A DNA stretch of 64,000 nucleotides from Plantago ovata. Its lineage: Eukaryota > Streptophyta > Magnoliopsida > Lamiales > Plantaginaceae. How positions within the stretch are numbered: the stretch's first letter is position 1; each line of letters begins with the position of its first letter. A program made the position numbers and the translations under genes. The notes below the pieces were generated by a model. The model ran no database searches, had not been told where the DNA came from, and saw only the letters and a program-made list of their open reading frames with translations. The stretch lies in contig CM051456.1 in the NCBI GenBank assembly GCA_028274465.1, forward strand, positions 63,102,753 through 63,166,752, given 5' to 3'. Of the stretch, positions 11,818-24,009 are shown piece by piece.

Positions 11818-12330
11818 TGTTCAAACTCAACAAAGTATTTGTCTTAAGATTGTTGGAGCCGATGGGCTTTTATTTGAACAAGAGTTTGAGACAAGAACAA
11901 GTAGGAACACAAAACCAAATGCAAGTATATATATATCAATATATAAAAAACAAAAGAACTTATAAAGTAGAGTTGATACAATCACAAAGTCCTTCCTTGC
12001 GCACTATAGGAATAAACGAATCCCGTACATATTGCAACAACCGCTGGACTTCCAACAACTTCTCAAAGGAGTAACAACAACAACAAATGGGGAGTAGAGT
12101 CGATAGTTGGACTATCTCTCCTTAAGACAAATACTTGCCCCGCTCGTGGTGCTTACAGAATTTCGGCAATTTGTTTCCCAGGATAAAACTACTCTAAGAC
12201 AACTAAGGAGCACTCCAACAGCTGAATCTAGCGAACTTACTTTGAGTATGATAGAGTACAAAGAGAAAGCAAATGAGAAGCGAAGTATCAAATGCCTTGG
12301 ATGTGTGTTTGGGAATGAACCCCACTCCCA

Positions 12331-12338
12331 TATTTATA
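12331..12338 (-). promoter_or_regulatory. Putative TATA box, C1 5' LTR
   Basis: TATAAATA on the minus strand, aligned with TATAAATG in the other C1 LTR. It is the likely core promoter of the element. Confidence 0.55.
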
Positions 12339-12489
12339 CTTCTCAAGGCTTCAATGAAGAGGTATGAAATCCCTTCAAAAGGTCACAATGAATGGTAGCA
12401 AACCATTTAACAAAATGCCAAAAGGTTGGAAAAACCCGCCAGACATGTCTGTTGGATAAAATCTCCAAAAGTCAAAATCTTTCACAAGT

Positions 12490-12585
12490 GTTGTGATGGT
12501 CCAGTGGAATGAACTCGTGCCTGTTAACGAATAGGTCTCAGGTTCGATTCCTAATAGGTACAACTATTTGTTTTTGACGTTTTTT
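12490..12585 (+). other. tRNA-Asn-like block with pol III signals, C1 5' LTR
   Basis: The plus strand has an A-box TGGTCCAGTGG (12497-12507), an Asn-like CTGTTAAC and a perfect B-box GGTTCGATTCC (12541-12551). Box spacing is normal for a tRNA or tRNA-derived SINE, and a T6 run (12580-12585) could stop RNA polymerase III. The direction is opposite to C1's own transcription. Anticodon-stem pairing is poor, so it is a relic or a SINE head rather than a working tRNA. Confidence 0.5.
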
Positions 12586-12791
12586 CCACATTTTCTTGTT
12601 GGAAACCACTGTGACCGTTACACTATGTGCATTAATCACCTTTCGCCCTACGGGATTTTAGTGACTTAACGCTTTAGTGACATCCATTTCAACAAACGGA
12701 TAATGGAAAGCTTGTTTCCAAAACGTTGGGCCCATATGACCAATACATCAAATTAATTGAAAGCTCAATCATTTCACTAAAATTCCCAACA

Positions 12792-15608
12792 ACTTCTCAT
12801 TAAGAGGAGAATCCCCCACCCAAATATCAAACCAAAATGACACTGAGCTGCCATCACCAATTTGCCACTTAAGATGAGGCTTCATCAAGGCAGCACACTT
12901 CACCACCCCCTGGCCGAGTGACATAATGCAAAATATTAGTTCCTTTCAGGTATTTAGCCTGAATTATCTAACACCACAGTGAATCTTCTCTTATCAAGAC
13001 TTTCCAGACCACTTTTGATAACATGGCCACATTGGTAAGTCTTGCATCTCGCAAACCCAGTCGTCCATATTCCTTGGGCTCCAGTACTTTTTTCCATCCC
13101 ACAAGATGAAGCTTACTGACTGAAGTATCCGTAGACCAAAGAAAATTTCTGTTCAATCTATCACACTTCTCACAAATATGTTCTGGAAGCCAGCTGAATT
13201 GCATTGTATAGACTAGTATAGCCGAGTTTACACTTTGAATTAAAGTAGTCCGACCAGCGACTGAAAGAAATTTGCTCTTCCACCCATTGAGTCGACCCAA
13301 AACCTTATCCAAAGTGCCTCCATAGGTAGCCCCAGTAACTCTACCATGCTGGAGTTGTACCCCCAAATACTTCCCCAAATCCGTAGTAATTCCAAAGCCT
13401 GGGATGTCTCTAATATCCCTTTTGAGAGCCGCACCACCCTGGTTGGAGAAGAAAATCTTCGACTTTTTTGGTGGACTAATTCTTAATCCAGAGGCTCTAC
13501 AGAACTGTTCCATAACTTTGTGGATTGCTTTAGCCGTAGCTAAATTTGCTTTCCCCATAAGAATCAAATCATCCGCGAAGAACAAATGTGAAAGTGGTGG
13601 TCCCCCTCTACAAATTGTAATGGGCTGCCAAGATTTCCCTTCCACAGCCTCTTTAATCAGATACGATAACCTTTCTAAACACAACACAAAAAGGTATGGT
13701 GACAGTGGGTCCCCTTGCCTCAGTCCACAACCATGGTTAAATGGCTCAACAGGCTCCCCGTTCCATAAGATATGCGTAGAAGTATTTCTCACGCAAAACA
13801 TAATCAGATTCACCAAAGGCATTGGAAAATTAAAAGCTTTTAAAGTATCCTCAAGATAATTCCAACCCACTTTATCATAAGCCTTCTCTAAATCTAATTT
13901 CAGAATCATACTTCCAACTTTATTTTTTTTCTTGGAACGTAGAGAAAAGAGTACTTCTTGCATCACTAGAATGTTATCTTGCGTACTTCTTCCTTGAATG
14001 AAACTAGATTGGGTGGGGGTTATAAGATCCGGTATCATGTGTTTCAATCTCAAGGTAATGCATTTAGTCACCAACTTATAAAGCACATTACAGAGCGAAA
14101 TGGGTCGAAATTGAGAGATGCGACAAGGATGTTGTACCTTAGGGATGATACAAATGTATGCTTCAAATACCTTCTTGTCAATTTGTTCGTCTTGGAAAGC
14201 ATTTTGAATGAACACCAAAAGTGAGTCTTTTATCCAAGACCAATTCTTTTGGTAGAAAATAGCTTGCATAGGGTTAGTAGCCCAAACAGTTCGTTTCAAC
14301 TCCTCCATCTCCACAGATGTTGCCAAAAGTGCCGACTCCTCATCCCCAAGTCGACCCTGAAAATGAGATATAGGCAGCCCCTGGTTTGCTGTGGTTAGGC
14401 TGGGCGGGGAGAATAGAGTCTGAAAGTAATCCCTGGCATGTTCTTTCAATACGTTCTCCTCCGTCTTCCATTCTCCATCAATCTTCAAGGATAGAATTTT
14501 ATTTTTCCTTTGACGAGCTAAAGTAGAATGATGAAAGAATTTGGTATTTTTGTCACCTTCCCCCATCCATTTAATTATGGATTTTTGAAACCAAAAGATT
14601 TCTTCTTGGTTGAGGATCTCATTGTACTCTTTTATCAACTGTAGCTGTTCAAGGGAGTTACTACTGTGAGAAGATAGAGCTTTCTGGAGGCCTTCCAATC
14701 TAGCCAAAACCTTCTTTTTTCTTCTAAATATGTTCCCAAACTTATCTTTGTTCCACGCTTTCATGATGTCTGGTAAAGCTGAGATGGATGGCAGAATTTG
14801 ATCATTCTTCTCATGCCACAGATTTTGCAGCAGAGGTCTGCACTCTGGATGTCCAAACCACATAGCCTCGAAATGGAAAGGACGATTCTCAGTATTACTT
14901 TCCAACCCAAAACAGTTGGTCATGATTGGGTGGTGGTCAGAGTGCGTTCTTGGTAAGTGTAGAACGACATTATCAGGAAACTTTTCAATCCACAGAGGAT
15001 TTTCCAGCAGTCTATCAATTATTTCTCTGATACGGACTCCCTCATCTTGCTTATTTTGTCTACGTGAATTTTGGACCATGGAACCCCAAATCTAGGAGTC
15101 CACACGCCTCAATATACTGCTGGAAAGTAGTCAATCTGCGCACAGACGCCACTCGTCCCCCTTGTTTCTCATGTGAAAAACTGATCTCATTGAAATCTCC
15201 CGTAACTAACCATGGCAGATCAATAGCTTTGGAGATATTCACAAGATTCTCAAAACAACGTAGCTTATCAACTTTGTTAGGCTTGGCATAAATACCAGAC
15301 AATAGCCATTTTTCCTCTCTTATGGGACCAATAACCGCATGGATACCTTGGTCCTCAATCAAAAAAATATCTACATTCACTTCTTCCTCGTTCCACAAAA
15401 TCCAAACACCCCCATCCATCCCATCGGTGGGTGCTATTTCATATCGTCAAAAGCCCAAAGAAGCTGCAATACGCTGTGCATTATCGACGTTCACTCTGGT
15501 TTCCATCAAGAAAACCACCGTAGGTCTATGTATTCTACCTAATTCTCTAAAATTTCTCCTAAACTTCGTGTTCCCCGCTCCTTGGCAGTTCCAGGAAACT
15601 ATCCTCAT
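12792..15608 (-). pseudogene. LINE-A ORF2: endonuclease and reverse transcriptase (broken)
   Basis: The frame starts at the ATG at 15608 with the AP-endonuclease signature MRIVSWNCQGAGN. It keeps the catalytic Glu (METR) and GDFNEI, then enters an RT domain of plant L1 type. RT has ITPTQSSFIQGR, GLRQGDPLSPYLF and the active site FADD (bases 13568-13573), followed by a thumb region. Lesions: a TGA near 15445; a TAG replacing the conserved Trp after KFT near 15068, followed within a few bases by one extra A; and a TAG after SLWC at 12968. Later codons stay in register (KWQIGDGSSVSFWFD) up to the C1 insertion at 12791, and the protein resumes at 6308. ORF2 would nick target DNA and copy LINE RNA. 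This copy is inactive. Confidence 0.85.
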
Positions 15609-15624
15609 TTCTAAAAATAAAATA

Positions 15625-16606
15625 TCAAAGGGGGGCAATGGGATTAAGAACGGGCAACCCTAGACATGTCGCAATCACTTGGGACAGTAAGCCCCGAATT
15701 AGCATCCGTCTTCTTTGCCATTCCCATTTAGTTATCATAGCTCTCTGCCAACATCGCCTCTGGTTGTTCTCTGGGACTAGAACCTTCCCCAAATGTTCGT
15801 TGCTGCCCGTCTTCAAGATTGTAGACGGGGCCAGATATTGGAACTGGTACCAGCGTGTCTCTATGATCGGGTTCTCGACCATCTCCGTTATTTCCCGTTC
15901 CAACAGCTGTAGGATCAAAATTCAGAACGTTAAATATATTATTGCTCAAGATGCTAACTGAATCGTTGCTTGCAGGTTACTGGAGTTTTCGAAGAACTAG
16001 CAGCTGCAGCAGTACTCGGCACAGTATTCTGTGTCCGTGGCACAGGATTTCGAGCCTGTGTATATGTTCTCTTGCCAATTACGCTTGGAGGTAAAACCCT
16101 TCCCCCAATATTAAATTCTCGTGGGGCACTAAAAGGGCCTGTAGCAGGCTGTTTGCCGTTTCTCTGTGGGTTTTGGGATGTATTATTCGACTGGGGCCTA
16201 GGGGTGTTAGCCTGGGTGGAGTTGCATTTATTATTTTGCCGGGATGGCACATTCCCACCCCTGTTTTCCTTCAAATTATGGATTGTTCTTCTGCCTGAGA
16301 GTTATTCTTTTTCTTTTTAACCACTTGCATCCATTCCCCAAATTTTTTATTCTTCGCCTGTTCAATCAACCACTTTTCTTTTTCATCTGAGTTGAAAGGT
16401 ACGATAGACGAAGACTCTTCAGTAGTCTGATCAGCAGCATCAGATGGAACCGTCTGGGATTTACCCCAATTCCGTATAGCACTTGGACAATCATTAGCCA
16501 TGTTAGGAAACTTGTAATTTTGATGAGCAATTAACCATGCTAAATTAAGGAAAGTCCAGTAACTAGTACTCTTAAGGTCCATAGGAATTTAGAATTTTAA
16601 GGACAT
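15625..16606 (-). pseudogene. LINE-A ORF1 C-terminal part
   Basis: Minus-strand frames at 16582-16271, 16274-15954 and 15949-15625 together look like the C-terminal half of a plant LINE ORF1. They include a stretch ending KFGEWMQVVKKKKN, similar to the conserved x-GPWM-x-V block after the zinc knuckle, then a long N/P/Q/S-rich low-complexity tail. Frame changes around 16272 and 15950 break it. ORF1 proteins bind LINE RNA. The N-terminal half (DUF4283-like) is at 34319-34983. The two halves are separated by the Sirevirus-like and A1 elements, and some of the middle of ORF1 is missing from both. Confidence 0.65.
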
Positions 16607-18071
16607 TGTAAAAGAGGAACGTTTGCTGAAGACTTAGAGTAGGTGCTAGATAGGTTAGTTTTACCGCTTATGATGTATCTTGTTTTCTGAAAAGAAATAC
16701 AACCTATTGAAGCATTTGCTGATGATGTACTTTGTTTACACAAACAAACTATTGAAGCATTTAGAACCGTTCAGAAACTTGAAGATTTCGAAGATCTGAA
16801 GACTAGAAGATTTCTGAAGACTGGTATCTACAAAGGCACATGTTTCTCAGAAAGTGGAAACTTCAGCAACAACTTGCATAAGTGAAAATCTAAACGACAG
16901 AGTAGGTTGTGCTTGTTGAAACTGAGACTGACCACTTGCTGATGAACGTTTGCGACCTCCTTGCTGATAGTACTTGCATTTGCGCTCCAACGTTCATGTT
17001 TGAATCTCATTCAAATGAACATTAAATGCAAAGCATGCACGCGAAGGACATGAAGACTAGAAGACAAATAAAGGACGCTGCTGAAAGTACAAAAGCAAGA
17101 TAGTGACATCTTAAGGAAGAAAAGCCTTAGAATTCGAAATTCAAACGGCTCCCTTGATTCACTATAAATAGAGGTCATTCGGCAAAAGAGTTGAAGTGTG
17201 TCAACAACGTGATCAAACTCTCACTTGTGCTTAAACTCACATACCCTTCAAACACTCTTTACTGCCATTGATCCGTTCCAAGACTTAAATCTTGAAAAAG
17301 CTACTTGTGAAGAAGCAGAACATACACGACTAAGAAATTAGTTAAGTGTTCTTTCTTTCGAACAAGAACAAGTCTTGACACCAGAAACATTCAAACTTGT
17401 TTACTGCAAAGTATTCAAAGTTTTGTTTCTTAGATTACTTGTTGTAGCTGAATAAGTTATAATCAAGTTATCTCATCCCAAACCTCTCTAACTGAAAATA
17501 CACCCTTTCAGGCGTGAAATTCAGGGGGAACTTAGTCGAGCATAGTGTTGCTGATTAAAAGTCCCAAGTTTGGTGGAGAACAAGGTTTCGTTCTCTAGTT
17601 AGGTTGGAAACGAAGCAAGTGTGCTTTGGTTTCTGTTTGAATCACTCTAGATAGGTGTTGTAAGGAACCTCAAACTTGTCTTAGTGGATTCAGTCCTAGA
17701 AAGGACAAAGTGGATTAGTTGAGAGATTACGCCACTCTCAGATACCATTATAAAAGTGTTTGTGTGATTTACTTACTGCATTTAGTTTTCAGCAAAGCAT
17801 ATCTATTTGTACACAGTCACTCTGTTCACTTGCTGAAACTATCACTTACTGACAAAGCACTTATTGTATCAAAGACTTCCGCTCTCTGATTTCAAGTATC
17901 AGCAAAACTCGTTACTGAAAAGTAACTTGCGCTTGTTGAGAAAGTTAAGTACCAGCAAACTCATTACTGAAAAGTAATAAGTCCTTCCTGGGAAAGTTTT
18001 TAAACGAAGAAAGTTTGAAAAGACTATTCACCCCCCCTCTAGTCTTTTCTTGTTGTTTAAAGGGACCAACA
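16607..18071 (+). repeat. Putative 5' LTR of Sirevirus-like element
   Basis: The right end (GGGACCAACA, 18071) is fixed by the PBS two bases later. The left end is a guess: TGTAAAAGAGG at 16607 is the first TG after LINE-A sequence ends. TG...CA holds, but TGTAAA does not mirror CCAACA well, so the LTR may be truncated on the left. TATA at 17163 and no coding potential fit an LTR. No second copy exists in the window to test the boundary. Confidence 0.6.
17163..17170 (+). promoter_or_regulatory. TATA box in Sirevirus-like LTR
   Basis: TATAAATA in an otherwise ordinary context, 900 bp before the LTR end. It is the likely core promoter, with transcription expected to start about 30 bp downstream. 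Confidence 0.6.
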
Positions 18072-18073
18072 AG

Positions 18074-18085
18074 TGGTATCAGAGC
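18074..18085 (+). other. Primer binding site, tRNA-iMet type
   Basis: TGGTATCAGAGC two bases after the LTR end (CA at 18070-18071). It is followed by a short leader to the gag ATG at 18184. Confidence 0.9.
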
Positions 18086-18183
18086 TGGAGGTTCTTTAAC
18101 CTTCAGCACTGAACCTAGATCCCCTTAGGTGCTTTCCGTAAATCACTCTCACTTGATCAGTTTGGTAGTCTTTTGCTGACAGG

Positions 18184-20604
18184 ATGTCTTTAGGAGACGC
18201 TCACTTGCTGAAGCTGGAAAACTATGAAAAATGGCGAAACAACATGATGCTACATCTTGAGGCCATTAGTGATGAAATGGTTACTGTCATTAATGATGGA
18301 CCTATCAAGATCACTAAGGTTGAGAGAAGTTTTCCTCACAAAACCACAGAAGCTGGAAAGAAAACTATCTTAGGCGAACCAGTTGACACTGTCGTTCCAA
18401 AACCAAGAGAGGAATGGACTTCCGACGATGCCAAGAGATTCTGTCTTGATGGCCAAGCAAGAAACATCATCATTCGATCAACTCCGGATACTATATAGTG
18501 CAAACTGTGGGGTGCTAAAACTGCTAAGGAAGCTTGGAAAATGGTTCAAGATCTTTGTGCTGGATCTGACAAAACCAAGGAAAACAAACTCGAAGTGCTG
18601 AAGTTAAAGTTCCAGAACTTTAAACAAGGTACAAATGAGTCACTGGAAGATTTGGACTTCAGATTCACAACTCTAGTTAGTGAGATGGCAGCCTTGGGTG
18701 TTGGAAATCTTTACTCAGATTCTGAGAAGGTGAAAACCATCATCAGAAGTCTGAACCAAGAATGGATCCACACTCAGAACTTCTACTACGATCAAGGAAT
18801 GCCAGACATCACACCAACAAAGTTGTTCTCTCATCTTGCTACTGTCAACTACGAGACAAAGCAAAGAGAAAATGTGTTTGCTGAAAAATCGCAAAACATT
18901 GCTCTTGCTGCAAAGCCATCATCTTCTGAAAAGAAGAATGATAAAGAGCCTGCTGATGAAAATGCTCTAGGTTTTAAAAACATGAAGAAATTCATCAGTA
19001 AGGAACTTGAAAGGCGAAAAGCAAAAGAGAAGTTGAAAAAGCATCTTGGTAACAACTACCATAAGTACAAGAATGAGACTAGCTCGCTGAACAAGCAAGC
19101 TCAACAAGCAACCTCATCAGAAGAACCAGCAGTTGGAAATGATCTCTGCTTTTACTGCAAAAAGCCTGGACACTTCAAAGCAAATTGTCCTTTGCTGAAA
19201 GGCAAATCTGCTGAAAAGAAGAAGAAGTTCAAAAGAGCTTTTATTGCTGAAGAAAAGAAGAAGCTTCAAGCAAAAATTGATGCATTGTGCATTGATACTA
19301 GCTCCGAAGACAGTGAGGAAGAAAGCTCAGACACTGACGATGAAGAAGCCATTCTTGACGTAGAGATTGGCAAGGAAGTTTGTGGAATAGCCATGGAAGC
19401 TTATCCAGATGTGTCAAACTACGAGTTCTGCCTCATGGCCGGTCAGGTAAACAATCCTACCTCTGACTCTGACTCAGAAAGTGAAGACGAGATTGACCTT
19501 GACAAGATTCAAGGAGAAATCGAAAGATTTGAGAAAACTCTGAGCAAACAGCAAGAGAAACTACAGAATGCTGAGACTCTGACCAAGCAGACTACTGAAA
19601 AGTATGTCTTGCTGAAGGAAGAGACAGAAGAGAAGGATGCTGAAATAAAGCGTCTCAAGAAGTTGATTGCTGAAGCTACAGAGAAGAATTCTCAGATGGC
19701 AATAGAATTTGAAGAGTATCAGTCCTTAATTCTTAAGTTACTTGCTGAAATCCAAGAAATGAAAAAGATAAAAATCAATTTCAAATCTTTTGTTGATGCA
19801 AGTAATACGCTGACTGAACTAAACTCTTATTTGAGAGACCCATCTCAGAAAGAAGGTTTAGGTGCAACGTATGAAGGTGATGAAGTAATAATCTTGAGTA
19901 AAGATAAATCACCGATTTCCTTTGTATGTGCTACTGATAGTGGTCAACCAGAACTCTATCAGTTTGGTCAATCTAAGGTTGCTGAAAAATGCAATCAAGT
20001 ACCTACGACCGTGAAGTCCGCTGTTGCTACTCAAAGTGACAAGACTTTAAAAGGAAAACAGGTTGCTGAAAAGCAAACTGTAAAGAAAAAGGATGTTGTA
20101 AAGCATTCTGCCAAACAAGTTGCTGAAAAGCAATTTGTTAAGTCAAAAGGCAAGATTACTAAAAGTAATCAGAAGACCTTTGCTGACAAACCTGAATCAA
20201 GTAAGGTTGCTGACACAAAAGCTCAGCATTCACCGAAAAGTGGACTCGGTTTCAAAACCAAGCAAAGTCAACTTTTTCACGAGTATAAGCAAAGTCAGCA
20301 AAGATACTTCAAAGAGATGAACAAAATCAAGCCTAAGAGTTCTGACAAGACTCAAAATGCTAGGGCTAGAAGGAATATTGCTAGAAAAGAACTTACTGAA
20401 AAGTACGTTCAGCAAAAAGGTCAACCGAGCAAGACACCACATCAGAAAGTGGATTTGATCAGCACGAATCAAAAGTCGTTTGGCTCAAAACCTCCTAGTT
20501 CCTCAGCAAGTAGAAAACAAGTCAAAGTTGAAAAACTTAAGACATGGGTTTCCACTGGACGCATTCTTGAACATGTTAATGGACATCCAATATTGGATAA
20601 TTAA
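18184..20604 (+). pseudogene. Sirevirus-like gag (one internal stop)
   Basis: The frame starts at the ATG at 18184 (MSLGDAHLLKLENYEKWRNN, a Copia gag N-terminus). An in-frame TAG at 18496-18498 interrupts it, and it then continues in the same frame to TAA at 20602-20604, for about 806 codons. Order: UBN2-like gag core (to ~18880), basic hinge, CCHC knuckle CFYCKKPGHFKANC from 19147, an acidic segment (19300-19500), a heptad-rich coiled coil (about 19490-19790), and a Lys/Ser/Gln-rich tail. Gag of this size is typical of Sireviruses. One nonsense change is the only lesion I found. The VAEK/LAEK peptides reflect the recurrent TTGCTGAAAAG word. Confidence 0.85.
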
Positions 20605-20609
20605 CTTGT

Positions 20610-23600
20610 TTGCTCTTGATTGTGCAGACTTCAGCCACGGAGACAAACGATGCAATCTGGCACTTTGACAGTGGTTGTGGAAAGCACATGACGGGCGACA
20701 AGAATAACCTTATAAACTATAGACAGTGGTCTAAAGGTCCAACAATAAGGTTTGCTGGTGGAGGCTCTGGTTCTACAAAAGGCTATGGTGACGTGAAGTT
20801 AGGATGCATTACAATTACGGGAGTTCTTTATGTCAAAAATCTTAAGTTTAACCTTTTCAGCATGAGTCAATTTGCTGACAAAGGATACTTCATCAAAATC
20901 AAAAGTGATGAATGTAAACTTATATATTTCGAGACAAACAAGGTTATTATGATTGTCAGAAGATCAGGAGGCTTGTACACCGTAGATTGGTCTTCAGCAA
21001 TCATTGAAAAATGCCTTGTCTCAGATCACGATTGTCTTGCTGAAAAAGCATGGTTATGGCATAAACGAACAAGTCATCTAAACTTCAAGACGCTGAATAA
21101 GCTGTCTAAAAAGGCACTTGTAGTTGGATTACCTAAGGTTACTTTTAAGAAGGATGGTGTTTGCAATGCATGTCAACAAGGAAAGCAAACCAAATCTTCT
21201 TTTAAGAACAAGGCAGTACCGTCAACTACAAAAACTTTACAACTCATGCACATGGACTTGTTTGAATCTTCTTCAATAAGCTATGCTGGTAAGAAGTATG
21301 GTCTGGTGGTGGTAGATGACTATTCAAGATTCACTTGGGTAGTATTTATCAAACACAAATCTGAAACAAGGATTGAAATACCTAACTTGCTGAATAAGCT
21401 TGAAGTCATGAAAAATGACAAGGTAAAAGTCATAAGGACAAACCATGGTACTGAGTTTGTAAACCAGTACATAACTGAGTATTGCACTTCAAAAGGCATA
21501 CAACATCAGTTATCCTCAGTAAGGACACCTCAACAAAACGGTGTTGCTGAACGGAAGAATCGCACCCTAAAAGAAGCCGCAAGAACAATGCTTGCTGACA
21601 CTGAAATAAGTGAGGCTTATTGGGTTGAAGCGATTAATACCGCCTGTTACACTCAAAACAGATGTCTGATTACTAAGGAATACAACAAAACTCCATATGA
21701 GTTGTTCGTTGGAAGACCTCCTAATATCACTCATCTAAGAGTATTTGGTTGTAAGTGTTTCGTTCTTAATAACGGTAGAGAATACCTAAGAACATTTCAA
21801 CCAAAGGCAGACGAAGCAATATTTCTTGGTTACTCCTTGCATAGTAAAGCTTATAGAGTTTACAACAAAAGGCACAAAAGATCGAAGAATCAGTGCATGT
21901 TGTATTCTACGAAAAGACACAAGGAGTGCCTGCTGAAGAAGAAATATCAGAATGTATGAAAAAGCTAATCATACACGAGCAAAGAACTGAATCTGATGCT
22001 AGGCAAATCAAGTCAATTGAACTAAATGATGATTCTGACAATGACTCTCCTCCCCCAAGTCATGAAAAGATAAATATAGTTCACGACAAAGAATTTCCAG
22101 CAAAAGACGCAGTTGCTCCGGAAGTTGCTGAAACTACGCAACCTCCCGTGCCTGCTGATGAGTTACCACAATCTAGCAATGCTGAACAAGCAGTTGCTGA
22201 TGAACCAATCTCAGCAGAGTCACAAAATACCAGTAGTACTGAACAAGTACATGCTGAAGAGTCACATGCTGATGAGCAAACATATCCAGATCCAACGAGT
22301 AGAAAGCCTGTTAACAAATGGATTAAAGATCATCCCTCTACGGATATGATTGGTGATATTGACAAACGCCAAGTGACTAGATCCAAAGTTTCTGCTACTC
22401 ATGGACTTGCTGAAGAAGCAAATGTCGTAGAAGTGGAATCTTTGTTCTCTTGGTTTGTTTCAGAAATTGAACCCAAGACCATAGAAAAAGCTCTAAAGCA
22501 TTCTGAATGGATCAAGGCAATGCAAGAAGAACTGGATCAATTTGAAAGGAACAAAGTCTGGAAACTTGTACCTCTTGCTGAAGGCAAGAAAGCTATTGGT
22601 ACAAAGTGGGTTTTCAGAAACAAGCTGAGTGAGTCTGGTGAAGTAACAAGAAACAAAACACGTTTAGTTGCTCAAGGTTACTGTCAGACTGAAGGATTGG
22701 ACTATGATGAGTCTTATGCACCAGTTGCAAGATTGGATGCAATTAGACTTTTCTTGGCGTTTGCTGCTCACAATGACTTCATTGTTTATCAAATGGATGT
22801 TAAAAGTGCATTCTTGAATGGTGAACTTGCTGAAGAAGTCTACTTAGAACAACCCCCTGGCTTTGAACTTCCCTCAGAAACCAAGATGGTATACAAGCTT
22901 CAGAAAGCTGTATATGGTCTAAAGAAAGCACCAAGAGCTTGGTATGATACCTTGGCTAAGTTCTTGCTGGATAATGGTTTCAAGAAAGGTGAAGTTGACA
23001 AAACCTTGTTTACCATGAACCATGATGGTAAAATACTCTTAGTTCAGATTTATGTGGATGACATAATATTTCGATCTAAGGACAAGCAACTTTGGGATGA
23101 TTTTGCCAAGCTCATGACAAACAAATTTGAAATGAGTATGATGGGAAAATTGAATTATTTCCTAGGATTGCAAGTCAAGCAACTCAAAGATGGAATATTC
23201 ATAAATCAAGCAAAGTATGCGAAAGAAATGCTCATAAAGTTTAGGATCAAAGAGGAAGAATAACCTGAAAAGATCCCTATGAGTGTTGGTACCAAATTGG
23301 GCTATACTAAAGAAGATAAAAGTGTTGAAGAACACAAGTATAGGAAGCTCATTGGTTCCTTGTTGTATTTAACAGCAAGTAGACATGACATTCAGTATGC
23401 TGTTTGTGTATGTGCAAGATTCCAATCTGATCCAAGAGAATCACACTACAAAAAGGCACTTAAGATACTGAAATATGTCGGTACAGTCAATGTTGGATTA
23501 TGGTATCCTAAAGATTCTGGATTTGAATTGGTTGGTTATTCTGATGCTGATCATGGAGGATCAACTCTTGATAGAAAAAGTACCTCTGGAACTTGTCAGT

Positions 23601-23998
23601 TTTTGGGTACTAGATTAATATCATGGTTCAGCAAGAAGCAAACCTGTGTTGCCAATTCATCTACTGAATCTGATTACATTGCGACTGGTTGTTGCACAGC
23701 TCAAATCCTATGGATTCAGCAACAATTAAGAGATTATGGTATTTCTGCAAAGAAAACACCAATCTTTTGTGATAATACAAGTGCTATTGCTATCACGCAA
23801 AATCCTAAGTTCCACTCAAGGACTAAGCACATTGATATTAGACATCATTTCATTAGAGATCATGTGGAAAAGGGAGATATTGAGGTTGTAAAAGTAGGCA
23901 CTGATGATCAGCTTGTTGACATCTTTACCAAGCCCCTACCAGATAATAGATTCGCAATACTAAGGTATAATCTTGGATTGATTGAATTACCTCAATAA
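20610..23998 (+). pseudogene. Sirevirus-like pol (protease to RNase H, broken)
   Basis: Protease (WHFDSGCGKHMTG) starts the pol frame. Then come pre-integrase (LWHKRTSHLNFKTL), integrase, RT with YVDD at 23051-23062, and RNase H ending FTKPLPDN...LIELPQ with TAA at 23996-23998. Gag is in frame 1, protease-integrase in frame 3 and RT-RNase H in frame 2. The second switch lies near 21870-21960 and looks like a 1-nt change. A TAA at 23261-23263 splits RT from RNase H in the same frame. In integrase the residue expected to be the second catalytic Asp is Asn (RTNHGTEF, codon 21441-21443). The gag-to-pol frame change could be natural, but the others are lesions. Confidence 0.85.
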
Positions 23999-24009
23999 GG
24001 GATACAATC

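Larger units (their letters stand above)
6309..12791 (-). mobile_element. Ty1/Copia element C1, gag deleted
   Basis: Two LTRs with matching TGTTGG...CCAACA ends bound a minus-strand Copia pol region: 11851-12791 is the 5' LTR and 6309-8113 the 3' LTR. Pre-integrase sequence starts only about 33 bp from the 5' LTR, with no PBS, gag or protease in between, so about 1.5-2 kb of the usual internal region is missing. Flanking 5-mers are ACTTT (6304-6308) and ACTTC (12792-12796). One mismatch is consistent with an aged target duplication. The element sits in LINE-A ORF2, and the two LINE flanks join in frame when C1 and one duplication are skipped. Confidence 0.85.
11851..12791 (-). repeat. 5' LTR of C1
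   Basis: A 941 bp repeat with termini TGTTGGAGCC and TTCCCAACA, matching the 3' LTR at 6309-8113 over most of its length outside the MULE-like insertion. It lies directly beside pre-integrase coding sequence (11817). The expected PBS is missing, so the deletion that removed gag started at, or within a few bases of, the LTR edge. Confidence 0.9.

Noticed and set aside
12490..12585. Functional tRNA-Asn gene
   Set aside because: Boxes are good but the anticodon and acceptor stems do not pair. Kept only as a tRNA-like block.
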